Below, piece after piece: positions 17,795 to 26,550 of a stretch of DNA of 64,000 nucleotides (positions are counted from its first letter, which is position 1; every line of letters starts with the position of its first letter). The stretch is from Chitinophagaceae bacterium. Its GTDB lineage: Bacteria > Bacteroidota > Bacteroidia > Chitinophagales > Chitinophagaceae. A program made the position numbers and the translations under genes. The stretch is taken from contig JADJPV010000002.1 in the NCBI GenBank assembly GCA_016713085.1, positions 1,659,345 to 1,723,344 of the forward strand, in the 5' to 3' direction. The notes under the pieces were generated by a model. The model was not told the origin of the DNA, made no database searches, and saw only the letters and a program-made list of their open reading frames with translations.

Positions 17795-19510
17795 ATGCCG
17801 GTATTACTTGATATCAAAAACCTGGAAGTTGAATTCAAAACAGAAGAAGGCCTTGTAAAAGCTATTCATGGTATTTCATTCAGTATTGACAAAGCTGAAA
17901 CAGTTGCTGTTGTTGGTGAATCAGGTTCAGGCAAATCGGTTACTTCACTTTCAGCTTTGCAGTTGATTCCCCAGCCTCCTGCTGTTTATCCAAATGGTGA
18001 AATCATATTCACTAAGAAAGATGGATCAACAATCAATATGCTGAAAGCATCAGCAACTGAATTGCAAACCATTCGTGGCAATGAAATAGCAATGATCTTC
18101 CAGGAACCAATGTCTTCGCTAAACCCTGTCTTCACCTGCGGATCACAGGTAATGGAAGTAATACAGCTCCATCAAAAAGTAAATAAAGAAGAAGCTTCCA
18201 AACGAACCCTGCAACTGTTTGAAAAAGTAAAACTGCCAAACCCGGAAGCCATGCTGCACCGTTATCCGCATCAATTAAGCGGTGGGCAAAAACAACGTGT
18301 AATGATTGCCATGGCCATGAGTTGTAATCCATCTTTATTAATAGCTGATGAACCAACAACTGCATTGGATGTAACGGTACAGAAAACTATCCTGCAACTT
18401 ATCAAAGAACTGCAGCAGGAAACAGGCATGGGTGTTTTGTTTATTACACATGATCTTGGTGTGGTACATGATATTGCTGATAAAATTGTGGTGATGTACA
18501 AAGGTGAAATTGTAGAGCAGGGAACTGTTGCTGAAATCTTTCATCAACCCAAGCATCCTTATACAAAAGCATTACTCGCCTGCAGACCGGCACTGCATCC
18601 AAAAGGAAAACGGTTGCCGGTGGTAAGTGATTTTCTTGAAGAAACCTCAGTCGTTAGTCGTGAGGCGATAGTCGTTAGTAACAGCATCCAACCGGCAATG
18701 AGCAACGCCGAACCACTAATGAAAATTGAAAATCTGAATGTTTGGTTTCCGGAACAAAAGAAACTCTTCAGTAAATCATCTACCTATATCAAAGCAGTGA
18801 GTGATGTAAGCTTTGAAGTGTATAATGGCGAAACATTGGGACTTGTTGGCGAAAGCGGTTGCGGCAAAACAACTTTGGGCAGAGCCCTACTTCGTTTGGT
18901 TGATTCAACATCAGGAAGTATTTTGTTAAACGGTGAAAATATTCTCAGCAAATCAATGGCTGCATTCAAACAGCAGCGGAAAGATCTGCAGATCGTTTTC
19001 CAGGACCCCTACTCGTCTCTCAACCCACGCATGAGCATTGGTGATGCCATTGCCGAACCGATGCTGGTACACGGTTTACAACATAACAGAAAGCAGGCTA
19101 AGGAGAAAGTAATTGAGCTATTAGAGAAAGTAAATCTCACTGCTGCCCAGTTTAACCGGTATCCACATGAATTCAGCGGTGGTCAGCGGCAGCGAATTGT
19201 TATTGCCCGTGCATTGGCACTTCATCCTTCCTTCATCGTTTGGGATGAATCTGTTTCTGCGCTCGACGTAAGTGTACAGGCACAGGTGCTGAACCTGCTC
19301 AATGATCTCAAAAAAGAATTCGGTTTCACCTCTATCTTCATTTCCCATGATCTTTCGGTGGTGCGTTATATCTGCGACCGGATCATTGTTATGAACAAAG
19401 GCCGCATTGAAGAAATGGGCCGGGCTGATGATATTTACTACCGTCCACAATCGGATTATACCAGGCAATTACTGGCTGCAATCCCCGGCATTGCAAGCCC
19501 GGTGGGTTAA
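17795..19510 (+). CDS. Fused double ATP-binding protein of a peptide/nickel-type ABC transporter
   Basis: 571 residues holding two full ABC domains, like DppD fused to DppF (GsiA/YejF layout). First: Walker A GESGSGKSV from residue 41, signature LSGGQKQR, Walker B LLIADEPTTALD. Second: GESGCGKTT, FSGGQRQR, IVWDESVSALD; the usual DEP(T/S) is DES. The linker contains a direct repeat AGTCGTTAGT (18649-18658, 18670-18679), perhaps inserted DNA. No permease or binding-protein genes are adjacent. It probably energises an oligopeptide importer encoded elsewhere. Confidence 0.92.
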   Translation: MPVLLDIKNLEVEFKTEEGLVKAIHGISFSIDKAETVAVVGESGSGKSVTSLSALQLIPQPPAVYPNGEIIFTKKDGSTINMLKASATELQTIRGNEIAMIFQEPMSSLNPVFTCGSQVMEVIQLHQKVNKEEASKRTLQLFEKVKLPNPEAMLHRYPHQLSGGQKQRVMIAMAMSCNPSLLIADEPTTALDVTVQKTILQLIKELQQETGMGVLFITHDLGVVHDIADKIVVMYKGEIVEQGTVAEIFHQPKHPYTKALLACRPALHPKGKRLPVVSDFLEETSVVSREAIVVSNSIQPAMSNAEPLMKIENLNVWFPEQKKLFSKSSTYIKAVSDVSFEVYNGETLGLVGESGCGKTTLGRALLRLVDSTSGSILLNGENILSKSMAAFKQQRKDLQIVFQDPYSSLNPRMSIGDAIAEPMLVHGLQHNRKQAKEKVIELLEKVNLTAAQFNRYPHEFSGGQRQRIVIARALALHPSFIVWDESVSALDVSVQAQVLNLLNDLKKEFGFTSIFISHDLSVVRYICDRIIVMNKGRIEEMGRADDIYYRPQSDYTRQLLAAIPGIASPVG

Positions 19511-19547
19511 GGGTGGATAAGTTTCCCCGAATTTGGCCTTAATTCCC

Positions 19548-19668
19548 TACCTTTGCCCGCATTAAAAAGTAACAGGTTCAAGCCCGGTGCTGTAAGACGG
19601 GGTTTGGAAGGGTTCTCTTAGTATTCACCCCAACGCTGCGTTTGTATCTGTTACCAAAATCTTTTTTT
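19548..19668 (+). promoter_or_regulatory. Structured 5' leader or small RNA upstream of queA
   Basis: A TACCTTTG -7 box at 19548-19555 starts a non-coding stretch of about 100 nt. It closes with a perfect 7-bp stem, GTAACAG (19569-19575) with CTGTTAC (19648-19654), then a run of seven T. Inside, AAGCCC can pair with GGGTTT, or GGGGT with ACCCC: two mutually exclusive stems. An AACG/CGTT hairpin follows. This could be a riboswitch-like leader or a separate RNA; it matches no class I recognise. Confidence 0.45.
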
Positions 19669-19675
19669 ACGCAGT

Positions 19676-20725
19676 ATGAAATTATCCCAGTTTACTTTTG
19701 ATCTCCCTCTCAACCTTATTGCTCAGAATCCAACAAAAAAACGTGAAGACAGCCGTTTAATGGTTGTTCACCGTAAAACAGGCCAAATCGAAAACCGTAC
19801 GTTTCGTGATATCATGGAGTACTTCGACGATAAGGATGCATTTGTTGTAAATAACACAAAGGTGTTTCCTGCCCGTATGTACGGACGTAAGGAAAAAACA
19901 GGTGCTAAGATTGAAGTGTTTCTTCTCCGTGAACTGAACAAGCAGAACCGTTTATGGGATGTAATTGTTGATCCAGCAAGAAAGATCCGTGTTGGTAATA
20001 AATTATATTTTGGAGAAACTGAGGACCTGGTTGCTGAAGTAATTGACAACACTACATCACGTGGACGTACCATCCGTTTTCTGTTTGAAGGTACAGATGA
20101 AGAGTTCCGCACTGTGCTGTACAACATGGGCGAAACACCACTTCCAAAATACATCAAGCGCAAACCGGATGATGAAGACCGTGAACGTTACCAGACTGTG
20201 TTTGCCAAACATGAAGGCGCTGTTGCAGCACCAACTGCAGGTATGCACTTCAGCCAGGAACTAATCAAACGTTTGGAAATTCAGGGTGTACGTTTTGCAG
20301 AAGTTACTTTACACACAGGATTAGGAACTTTCCGTCCGATTGAAGTGGAAGATCTCAGCAAACATAAAATGGATGCTGAATATTATAAGATTGATGAGTT
20401 TGCATGTAAGATTGTAAACAAAGCAAAAGAAGGCAAGAACCGCATCTGTTCTATTGGTACAACTACCATGCGTGCTTTGGAAACATCTTTTACTGCACAG
20501 CAGTTATTAAAACCAAGCGAAGGCTGGACCAATATTTTTATTCATCCTCCTTACAATTTTAATATTGCTGACTCATTAGTAACGAATTTCCATCTGCCTA
20601 AAACAAGTTTACTGATCATGACCTGTGCATTTGCCGGTTACGATTTAGCAATGGAAGCTTACAAAAAAGCAATTAAAGACAAGTACCGTTTCTTCAGTTA
20701 TGGAGATGCGATGCTGGTGATATAA
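19676..20725 (+). CDS. queA: S-adenosylmethionine:tRNA ribosyltransferase-isomerase
   Basis: 349 residues, normal length. MKLSQFTFDLPLNLIAQNP, DSRLMVV, VNNTKVFPARMYGRK, GAVAAPTAGMHFS and THLGLGTFRPI-like segments (LHTGLGTFRPIEVEDL) are family signatures. It adds the epoxycyclopentanediol group to 7-deazaguanine at tRNA position 34, making epoxyqueuosine. No other queuosine gene is in the window. It is preceded by a structured leader. Confidence 0.96.
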   Translation: MKLSQFTFDLPLNLIAQNPTKKREDSRLMVVHRKTGQIENRTFRDIMEYFDDKDAFVVNNTKVFPARMYGRKEKTGAKIEVFLLRELNKQNRLWDVIVDPARKIRVGNKLYFGETEDLVAEVIDNTTSRGRTIRFLFEGTDEEFRTVLYNMGETPLPKYIKRKPDDEDRERYQTVFAKHEGAVAAPTAGMHFSQELIKRLEIQGVRFAEVTLHTGLGTFRPIEVEDLSKHKMDAEYYKIDEFACKIVNKAKEGKNRICSIGTTTMRALETSFTAQQLLKPSEGWTNIFIHPPYNFNIADSLVTNFHLPKTSLLIMTCAFAGYDLAMEAYKKAIKDKYRFFSYGDAMLVI

Positions 20726-20872
20726 AACCCCGGCCCTAAAGGGAGAAATACATTTGTGTTACCAGCTTACCGATTTCTATTAAGCTGTTGTTGCGTCGCA
20801 CACTTGTATTGTAGAAATTGTATTCAACATTTGAAGAATGAGTAACAAAGCTTAACAAAATAAAAAAAGTTT

Positions 20873-20910
20873 GGCTTCCTTCTCCTTTGGAGAAGGACCG
20901 AGGATGAGGC
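20873..20910. repeat. REP-like palindromic repeat, copy A
   Basis: CCTTCTCCTTTGGAGAAGG is flanked by GGCTT and ACCGAGGATGAGGC, the same layout as 26444-26484 (CCCTCTCC-TTTT-GGAGAGGG, then AAAGAGGGTGAGG). It abuts the ATG of the thioesterase, so it is part of that gene's 5' untranslated region. Confidence 0.6.
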
Positions 20911-20911
20911 C

Positions 20912-21424
20912 ATGAGCAAAACAGCAAAAGAATCACAGATAATCATGACGGAGTTGGTTCTGCCCAACGATACAAATACATTTGGAAATTTAATGGGAGG
21001 TCGACTGATGTACTGGATGGATATTGCATCAGCGCTTGCAGCCAGCAAGCATTGTAATTCCCCTGTTGTAACTGCCAGTGTAGATAATATTTCCTTTGAA
21101 AGCCCGATCAAACTGGGAAACATTGTTCATATAGAAGCAAAAGTATCAAGAGCGTTCAATACGTCTATGGAAGTGCATATGCAAGTATGGAGCGAAGACT
21201 TCAATCACCAGAACAGGTACAAAAGCAATGAAGCCTATTATACATTCGTGGCACTTGATGAAGAACGCAAAGTAAGAAAGGTACCCGAGCTGATTCCTGA
21301 AACAGAAGATGAAATTAAATTGTTCGAAGGTGCTTTACGCCGCAGGCAGTTGCGTTTAATTCTTGGTGGAAAAATGAATCCTGATGATGCAGTTGAACTG
21401 AAAGCTTTTTTTGTAAAAGATTAA
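20912..21424 (+). CDS. Acyl-CoA thioesterase, hotdog fold (YciA/BACH type)
   Basis: 170 residues. MTELVLPNDTNTFGNLMGGRLMYWMDIASALAA is the typical N-terminal hotdog region with the catalytic N/D near FGNLMGG. VTASVDNISFESPIKLG and the C-terminal acidic helix also fit. It hydrolyses acyl-CoA thioesters in the cytosol. Its stop codon overlaps the stop of the convergent gene. Confidence 0.88.
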   Translation: MSKTAKESQIIMTELVLPNDTNTFGNLMGGRLMYWMDIASALAASKHCNSPVVTASVDNISFESPIKLGNIVHIEAKVSRAFNTSMEVHMQVWSEDFNHQNRYKSNEAYYTFVALDEERKVRKVPELIPETEDEIKLFEGALRRRQLRLILGGKMNPDDAVELKAFFVKD

Positions 21425-22557
21425 TCAGGCTCAAAATCTTCAGGTAACATATTCGCCAGGCGTTCAAATGCCCAGATACCATCATAGTAAGCTGCAAGGG
21501 GAGTTAAAAGCCTTCCTTTATAATCAAGCAGAATTGGCCTGACATTTAACCTCAAGCCAGAAAAGGTTCCTGAACGTGGTTGCCCGGTTAATAACTGCTT
21601 CTTCTGCATATCTTGTTTCAGCGTTGTATTTTTTTTATAGATTACACGCAACCAGTCGGCAGCATTTAATTCATAAATTTTATATCCTGAATCAGAATAA
21701 AGACAAAGCAAACTGTCTTCTGTAACTGTTCTGGCAATATTTATTTTTGATGGACCACTCCTGATTACAATAGAATTATTTTTTGGAAGGCTGTCTTTTA
21801 CTGCGATTTTCTTTTCTATCACCTGTTGAACAGTAAATCCTTCATCGTTCAGTTTCCTTTTTACAAGGCTGTGAAAAAAATGCTGCGTGCTGCCTTCATA
21901 TGTATCGTTTCTCCGGCGTTTCCATCTGCGTTTTTGTTCCCCTTCCTTATTCATATCTTCATAACGTGTATAGCCGGAGAAATAAGAAAGTCCTGTACTG
22001 CGGTTATAATAAAAATCAATAATGGTAAAATGAATAATATATCCCAGCTCAGGATTTTCTATTATGAGTGAGGTATCAGCATAAGCAATCACTTCATTTT
22101 TATTACTGCCTGCTGCAAACTGCACCTCACTGAGATTTTTTATTTTACAGCTTTGTGCTGCATTGGTAAACCCCAGTAAATTATCCTTAAATATTTTGAG
22201 GTAACGGACTCTTGTTTCATTGGGAAGAATGAGAAGCTCTCTCATCTGCTTTTCTTTTTTAGAGAGCTGAAAAGTGATTTTAAATCCTCCGGCTGTTATA
22301 TCTACCGAATAAAGCAATGCTTCAAATCCAACATAGGAAGCTACAAGTTCATAATGGCCGGCCTGTAATGGGCCAAGCTGAAATTCTCCGTTATCATCTG
22401 TAATTGCTCCTTTCGTAGAATTGTTAATATATACACTGGCATTTTTGAGCGGCGCAAGAGTTTCACCATCGAGCACTTTGCCCCTGATATAAAACGACTG
22501 TGCAACAGCAAGCTGTTGCACAGATATAAAAAATATGAATAGTAAAAATCGAATCAC
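21421..22557 (-). CDS. Secreted protein with carboxypeptidase-regulatory-like domain
   Basis: 378 residues: signal peptide (LLFIFFISVQQLAVAQS), then a CarboxypepD_reg-like beta-sandwich (IRGKVLDGETLAPLKNASVYINNSTKGAITDDNGEF, residues about 24-100). The rest (about 270 residues) is of unknown fold. Its opening resembles the N-terminus of larger Bacteroidota surface proteins, but no barrel follows. It is 5 bp upstream of the acyltransferase in opposite order on the same strand: the acyltransferase is transcribed first, so the two form one unit. Confidence 0.78.
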   Translation of the reverse strand: MIRFLLFIFFISVQQLAVAQSFYIRGKVLDGETLAPLKNASVYINNSTKGAITDDNGEFQLGPLQAGHYELVASYVGFEALLYSVDITAGGFKITFQLSKKEKQMRELLILPNETRVRYLKIFKDNLLGFTNAAQSCKIKNLSEVQFAAGSNKNEVIAYADTSLIIENPELGYIIHFTIIDFYYNRSTGLSYFSGYTRYEDMNKEGEQKRRWKRRRNDTYEGSTQHFFHSLVKRKLNDEGFTVQQVIEKKIAVKDSLPKNNSIVIRSGPSKINIARTVTEDSLLCLYSDSGYKIYELNAADWLRVIYKKNTTLKQDMQKKQLLTGQPRSGTFSGLRLNVRPILLDYKGRLLTPLAAYYDGIWAFERLANMLPEDFEPD

Positions 22558-22562
22558 TTTAC

Positions 22563-23333
22563 TTACTTATCAACAATCGTCATCAAATGATGCTTACCCT
22601 TCAGCATATACTTTTTGCTCTGTTCAATAGCATCCATCACCTGGTCGAGAATAGTTTCAACAGGAGCATTATAATCAATCTCCATTGGATCTTTAATTGT
22701 TACAGAAAGTAAACTTCCACGTTTCTTAAACTTTAATCCTTTCTTATTAAATGCACGCCAGAAACCATTGATGACGATAGGCACAACAATTGGTTGATTC
22801 TGTTTGATGATGTAAGCAGTTCCTTTACGGCCCGGTGCAAATGGCTTGGTTGTTCCCTGCGGGAAAGTAATTACCCAGCTGTCATCCAGTGCTCTTGCAA
22901 TTTTTCTTGTATCGCCCGGATCCAATCCACGCTGTACTTCTTTGCCTTCGGCACGCCAGGTACGTTTTACAGTAATTGCTCCTGCTTTTGCAAACAAACG
23001 GGTAAGCCATGTATCTTTCATGGTTTCCGCAGCAGCAACATAATATATTTTTGTAACGGGGTTCAGCAAATAATAAGGAATTCCAAGACCTTTGTATTTC
23101 CCCCACTTAGCGGCAAAGAAAATATGAAGGAATACCATTACGTCGGCAAAATAGGTCTGGTGGTTACTTACAAATAACACATTCCTTTTGGGAAGGTCCT
23201 TTAATTTTTCAGCACCGTTTACCTGCAGCTTATTAATAAGTGCAACACCGGGGTAAGTGATCATACCAACAACCCCGTAAATGATACGACGTGATAAATT
23301 CAAATTCTTAATTCTTTCTAAGAAAGTGGACAT
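22563..23333 (-). CDS. 1-acyl-sn-glycerol-3-phosphate acyltransferase-like protein (PlsC family)
   Basis: 256 residues. The acceptor motif SNHQTYFADV is H-x5-D, one residue longer than the classic H-x4-D. FPQGTTKPF corresponds to the FPEGTR motif and PIVVPIVINGFW to the VPVxI block. The sequence suggests a membrane-associated acyltransferase of phospholipid or lipid A type synthesis. The H-x5-D form is also what I recall from Bacteroidota homologues, so it is probably active. First gene of a two-gene unit. Confidence 0.88.
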   Translation of the reverse strand: MSTFLERIKNLNLSRRIIYGVVGMITYPGVALINKLQVNGAEKLKDLPKRNVLFVSNHQTYFADVMVFLHIFFAAKWGKYKGLGIPYYLLNPVTKIYYVAAAETMKDTWLTRLFAKAGAITVKRTWRAEGKEVQRGLDPGDTRKIARALDDSWVITFPQGTTKPFAPGRKGTAYIIKQNQPIVVPIVINGFWRAFNKKGLKFKKRGSLLSVTIKDPMEIDYNAPVETILDQVMDAIEQSKKYMLKGKHHLMTIVDK

Positions 23334-23456
23334 GGTTAAAGTTGATTGACGTCTGATTCAGGTGCTGCAAGATAACAATTTGATAATATACACAAATAAT
23401 AATTTTAGGTTGTCTTTCGCTCTTTTTCATGCCTTTTTCAGGCTTATATTTGACCA

Positions 23457-24107
23457 ATGCGTTACAAGGCAGTTATTTTTGATATGGACGGGTTACTCAT
23501 TGACAGTGAGCCTTATTGGGAAGAAGCAGGCAGTGAAACACTTGCAGAATTTGGAAAAGTACTAACTCAGGAACAGTACAGTTCTTCAACAGGGTTAAGA
23601 ACAGAAGAATGGATCACACATTGGTTTCGTTTTTTTGATATTTCTATGCAGCATGTAACAGAAGCAACCAATACAATTATTCAAAAAGCCATTGATAAAA
23701 TTGCTGCGAAGGCCGAACCAATGGATGGAGTTGATCATATCCTCCATTTTTTCCGGGAAAATAATTTTCAGATTGCACTTGCAAGCTCATCACCAATGGA
23801 ACTGATTGATGTAGTAGTTGACAAGCTGAACATTCGTTTACAGTTTCAGATTTTTACTTCAGCACAGCACTTAGCATTTGGCAAACCGCATCCGGAAGTT
23901 TTTCTGAATTGTGCCAATGAGCTGGGAAGATTACCAACAGAATGTATTGTTTTTGAAGATTCATTCAATGGAATGATTGCTGCCAAAGCTGCACGTATGA
24001 AATGCGTAGTTGTTCCGTCAGCAGCTGATCATGCTCATCTGAAATGGAATGCAGCTGATCTTATCTTACCTAAACGATTTAAAAAAAAAAAGGTTACACC
24101 TCCCTAA
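23457..24107 (+). CDS. HAD-IA sugar-phosphate phosphatase, C-terminus corrupted
   Basis: HAD motifs are present: DMDGLLIDSEP (nucleophile Asp), LASSS (motif II Ser), the GKPHPEVFL Lys and FEDSFNGMIAAKAA (motif IV). Closest type is the hexitol-phosphatase/2-deoxyglucose-6-phosphatase group. The normal reading ends about residue 208 (AADLILP); the last codons (KRFKKKKVTPP) run into a homopolymer-rich stretch that looks artificial. The real C-terminus, perhaps 5-15 residues, is lost. Confidence 0.85.
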   Translation: MRYKAVIFDMDGLLIDSEPYWEEAGSETLAEFGKVLTQEQYSSSTGLRTEEWITHWFRFFDISMQHVTEATNTIIQKAIDKIAAKAEPMDGVDHILHFFRENNFQIALASSSPMELIDVVVDKLNIRLQFQIFTSAQHLAFGKPHPEVFLNCANELGRLPTECIVFEDSFNGMIAAKAARMKCVVVPSAADHAHLKWNAADLILPKRFKKKKVTPP

Positions 24108-24262
24108 AAAAAAAAACCCCCCCCCTAAACACCATAAAAAAAAAAAAAAAAAAACCCAGGCAGGGGGGGGAGGGCCCCACCCCCCCCCCCCCCGCCCCCC
24201 CCCCGCCAAACCCGGCCCGCCCCCCCCCCCCCAACCCCCCAAAAACCCCCGGCAAACCCGGT
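24080..24262. other. Homopolymer junk (probable sequencing or assembly artefact)
   Basis: About 180 bases made almost only of runs of A, C and G: runs of A up to 20, of C up to about 15, plus short G runs. Nothing else in the window looks like this. It interrupts the C-terminus of the HAD gene and lies before the 3' end of the ChaN gene. I treat it as low-quality data filling a gap, not biology. Confidence 0.75.
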
Positions 24263-24315
24263 CTGCAGCATTTCACCAGGGAACACTTAGAGAAATTATA
24301 AAAGTTATTTCCTGT

Positions 24316-25170
24316 TTAATAAGTAGTCGTCATATCCTCATCCACACAAATAATAAAATCAGCTTTGCCTTTATATTCTGCTTCCAGTTTATTCACAGAT
24401 TTTTGAGAAACTGCCCCGATGGTTCCATATTTCAATTCCGGTTTCGCTTTTTTCAAATACCAGAGTATGCCTTCATAATTATCAGAATGATAAGAACCGT
24501 TGTAATGAATAAACAATGAACCCTCTTTGTAATTCTTTAAAATAAAATGACTCATTGTAGCATCTTTGATTGCCTGTGCTTTCGGAAGATTTGGTGTTAC
24601 ATGTTCACCCATCATTTTCAGCATTGCTTTGTACCCGGGCAATTCTGCATCATAAGAAACTGGTAATGGAGCAATCCACATTTTCTGATTCTCAGGTAAT
24701 GTATCCAGCACTTCAAAGCCACCCTTTGCAACCCTTGATGCATAAATGCGTGGAATATTTGTTGCAACAAAAACAAGTTTGTTCGTTTTTGCATACTTCA
24801 CCAATGGCGCATAGTCAGTAGGATAATTCTTCCATAACCTTGCATCTTTTGCTAATTGTTTATCATCAATTTCGCCAGCTACAAACTGACTGAGTGCTGT
24901 TTGATTATCAGCTTCAAACATTTCAGCACCTAAAATAAGGTTTCTTGTTTTACCCAGGTCCTGTGTTAACTCCAGCTGCAGCCAGTGAATGATCGGGTTG
25001 TTATGAAATTCACCAAACAGCACAATATCTTTTTCCTTCAGTTTCTTCAGCATCTTTTCATAAGAAACTTTCTTTCCCTTTGCATCAAAGATCTGGTAAG
25101 CCTGTTTTTTCTGTGCAGCTAATTGAAATATTGAGCAGAAAAAAACTGATATCAGCAGTAGTTGTTTCAT
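24316..25170 (-). CDS. ChaN family protein (haem-binding lipoprotein superfamily)
   Basis: 284 residues with a signal peptide (LLLISVFFCSIFQLAAQ) but no lipobox Cys, so it is periplasmic rather than lipidated. VLFGEFHNNPIIHWLQ is the ChaN signature (GE-H-N-P-H). ATNIPR and LFIHYNGSYHSDNYEG also match. The Campylobacter homologue binds haem and helps iron uptake; here the function is inferred. 5 bp after the acyl-CoA dehydrogenase on the same strand, perhaps co-transcribed. Confidence 0.85.
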   Translation of the reverse strand: MKQLLLISVFFCSIFQLAAQKKQAYQIFDAKGKKVSYEKMLKKLKEKDIVLFGEFHNNPIIHWLQLELTQDLGKTRNLILGAEMFEADNQTALSQFVAGEIDDKQLAKDARLWKNYPTDYAPLVKYAKTNKLVFVATNIPRIYASRVAKGGFEVLDTLPENQKMWIAPLPVSYDAELPGYKAMLKMMGEHVTPNLPKAQAIKDATMSHFILKNYKEGSLFIHYNGSYHSDNYEGILWYLKKAKPELKYGTIGAVSQKSVNKLEAEYKGKADFIICVDEDMTTTY

Positions 25171-25175
25171 GTATA

Positions 25176-26360
25176 TTATTTAAACGCATTAAATCCTGTT
25201 ACATCCATTCCGGTAATTAATAAATGAATATCATGAGTTCCTTCATAAGTGATCACACTTTCCAGGTTCATCATATGCCGCATTACAGGATACTCTCCCG
25301 TGATGCCCATACCGCCAAGCATCTGTCTTGCGTCACGACAGATATTCGTTGCAATTTCACAACTGTTGCGCTTTGCCATACTCACCTGCTGCGGTGTTGC
25401 TCTTCCTTCACTCATTAATACACCCAATCGCCAGTTTAATAACTGAGCTTTGGTAATTTCAGTAATCATTTCAGCCAGCTTTTTTTGCTGTAACTGAAAT
25501 GCACCAATTGGCTTATCGAATTGAATACGCTCTTTACTGTAACGCAAAGCTGCATCATAACAATCCATGGCTGCGCCAATAACGCCCCATGCAATACCGT
25601 AACGGGCTTTGGTTAAACATCCAAGTGGACCTTTCAATCCCTGTACATTCGGCAAAATATTTTCTTTGGGAACTTTTACATTATCAAACACCAGCTCACC
25701 GGTTGCACTTGCCCGTAAGCTCCATTTTCCATGAGTTGTTGGTGTAGAAAAACCTTCCATTCCCCGTTCAACAATCAAACCTCTTACAATGCCGGCTTCA
25801 TCCTTTGCCCAAACAACTGCAACATGCGAATACGGTGCATTGCTGATCCACATTTTTGCACCATTCAGAATCACATGATCACCGGCATCTTTTATATTCG
25901 TAAGCATACTGCTGGGATCACTGCCATGATTGGGTTCAGTTAAACCAAAACAGCCCAGCCATTCACCGCTTGCAAGTTTAGGTAAGAAACGCATACGCTG
26001 CTCTTCATTGCCATAAGCATAAATGGGAAACATTACCAACGATCCCTGTACACTTGCGGTTGAACGTACACCACTATCGCCACGTTCAAGTTCCTGCATC
26101 ATTAAACCGTAACTGATATAATCTAAACCGCCACCGCCGTATTGCTCCGGTACTGTTGGCCCAAAGCATCCAAGCTCGCCCATCTGCTTTACAATCTGTA
26201 CAGGAAACTCTGCTTTCTGTGCATACTCTTCGATGATGGGAGAAATTTCTTTTTTTACATAAGCACGAACAGTATCACGAATCATGATATGTTCTTCTGT
26301 TAATAACTCATCTACCTGGAAATAATCGGGGCTTTGGAAAAGGTCTTGTTTTACTGACAT
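25176..26360 (-). CDS. gcdH: Glutaryl-CoA dehydrogenase-like acyl-CoA dehydrogenase
   Basis: 394 residues from the ATG at 26360; the extra 19 upstream codons are not conserved-looking. Seen: FGPTVPEQYGGGGLDYISYGL, the FAD-binding WLGCFGLTEPNHGSDPSSM, ISNAPYSHVAVVWA and the catalytic-Glu region VITYEGTHDIH, the last typical of glutaryl-CoA dehydrogenases. It oxidises and decarboxylates glutaryl-CoA to crotonyl-CoA in lysine and tryptophan breakdown. Kynureninase elsewhere in the window fits the same pathway. Confidence 0.92.
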   Translation of the reverse strand: MSVKQDLFQSPDYFQVDELLTEEHIMIRDTVRAYVKKEISPIIEEYAQKAEFPVQIVKQMGELGCFGPTVPEQYGGGGLDYISYGLMMQELERGDSGVRSTASVQGSLVMFPIYAYGNEEQRMRFLPKLASGEWLGCFGLTEPNHGSDPSSMLTNIKDAGDHVILNGAKMWISNAPYSHVAVVWAKDEAGIVRGLIVERGMEGFSTPTTHGKWSLRASATGELVFDNVKVPKENILPNVQGLKGPLGCLTKARYGIAWGVIGAAMDCYDAALRYSKERIQFDKPIGAFQLQQKKLAEMITEITKAQLLNWRLGVLMSEGRATPQQVSMAKRNSCEIATNICRDARQMLGGMGITGEYPVMRHMMNLESVITYEGTHDIHLLITGMDVTGFNAFK

Positions 26361-26443
26361 ATCGGAAGCAATTTTTAAATACTGTGCAAATATATTGAGC
26401 TGATGAATTGTCAGCACAAAAGATCATGAATATTAATAGTCCG

Positions 26444-26484
26444 ACCTCCCTCTCCTTTTGGAGAGGGAAAGAGGGTGAGGTTTC
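26444..26484. repeat. REP-like palindromic repeat, copy B
   Basis: CCCTCTCC-TTTT-GGAGAGGG (8-bp perfect arms) flanked by ACCT and by AAAGAGGGTGAGGTTT. Same organisation as copy A at 20873. It lies between divergent gcdH and the YciI gene. Confidence 0.65.
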
Positions 26485-26550
26485 AAATGTACGAATGGAG
26501 CAGCCACGACAGGGAAAAAGTTGTACTTTTCTGATTGCAAAAACTTCTGT

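Noticed and set aside
18649..18679. AGTCGTTAGT direct repeat in the ABC linker as a mobile element end
   Set aside because: Only two short copies, in frame, no terminal inverted repeats or transposase; kept only as a note on linker origin.
19569..19654. Possible tRNA: 7-bp closing stem, 86 nt apart
   Set aside because: No D-arm, anticodon arm or T-loop in the right places on either strand and no CCA after a discriminator base.
20745..20870. Possible second palindrome (GTTGCGTCGCACACTTG) before the thioesterase
   Set aside because: No complementary arm of useful length nearby and no second copy in the window.
24049..24519. 156-residue frame rich in Lys and Pro
   Set aside because: It is created by the homopolymer block and then runs antisense to the ChaN gene.
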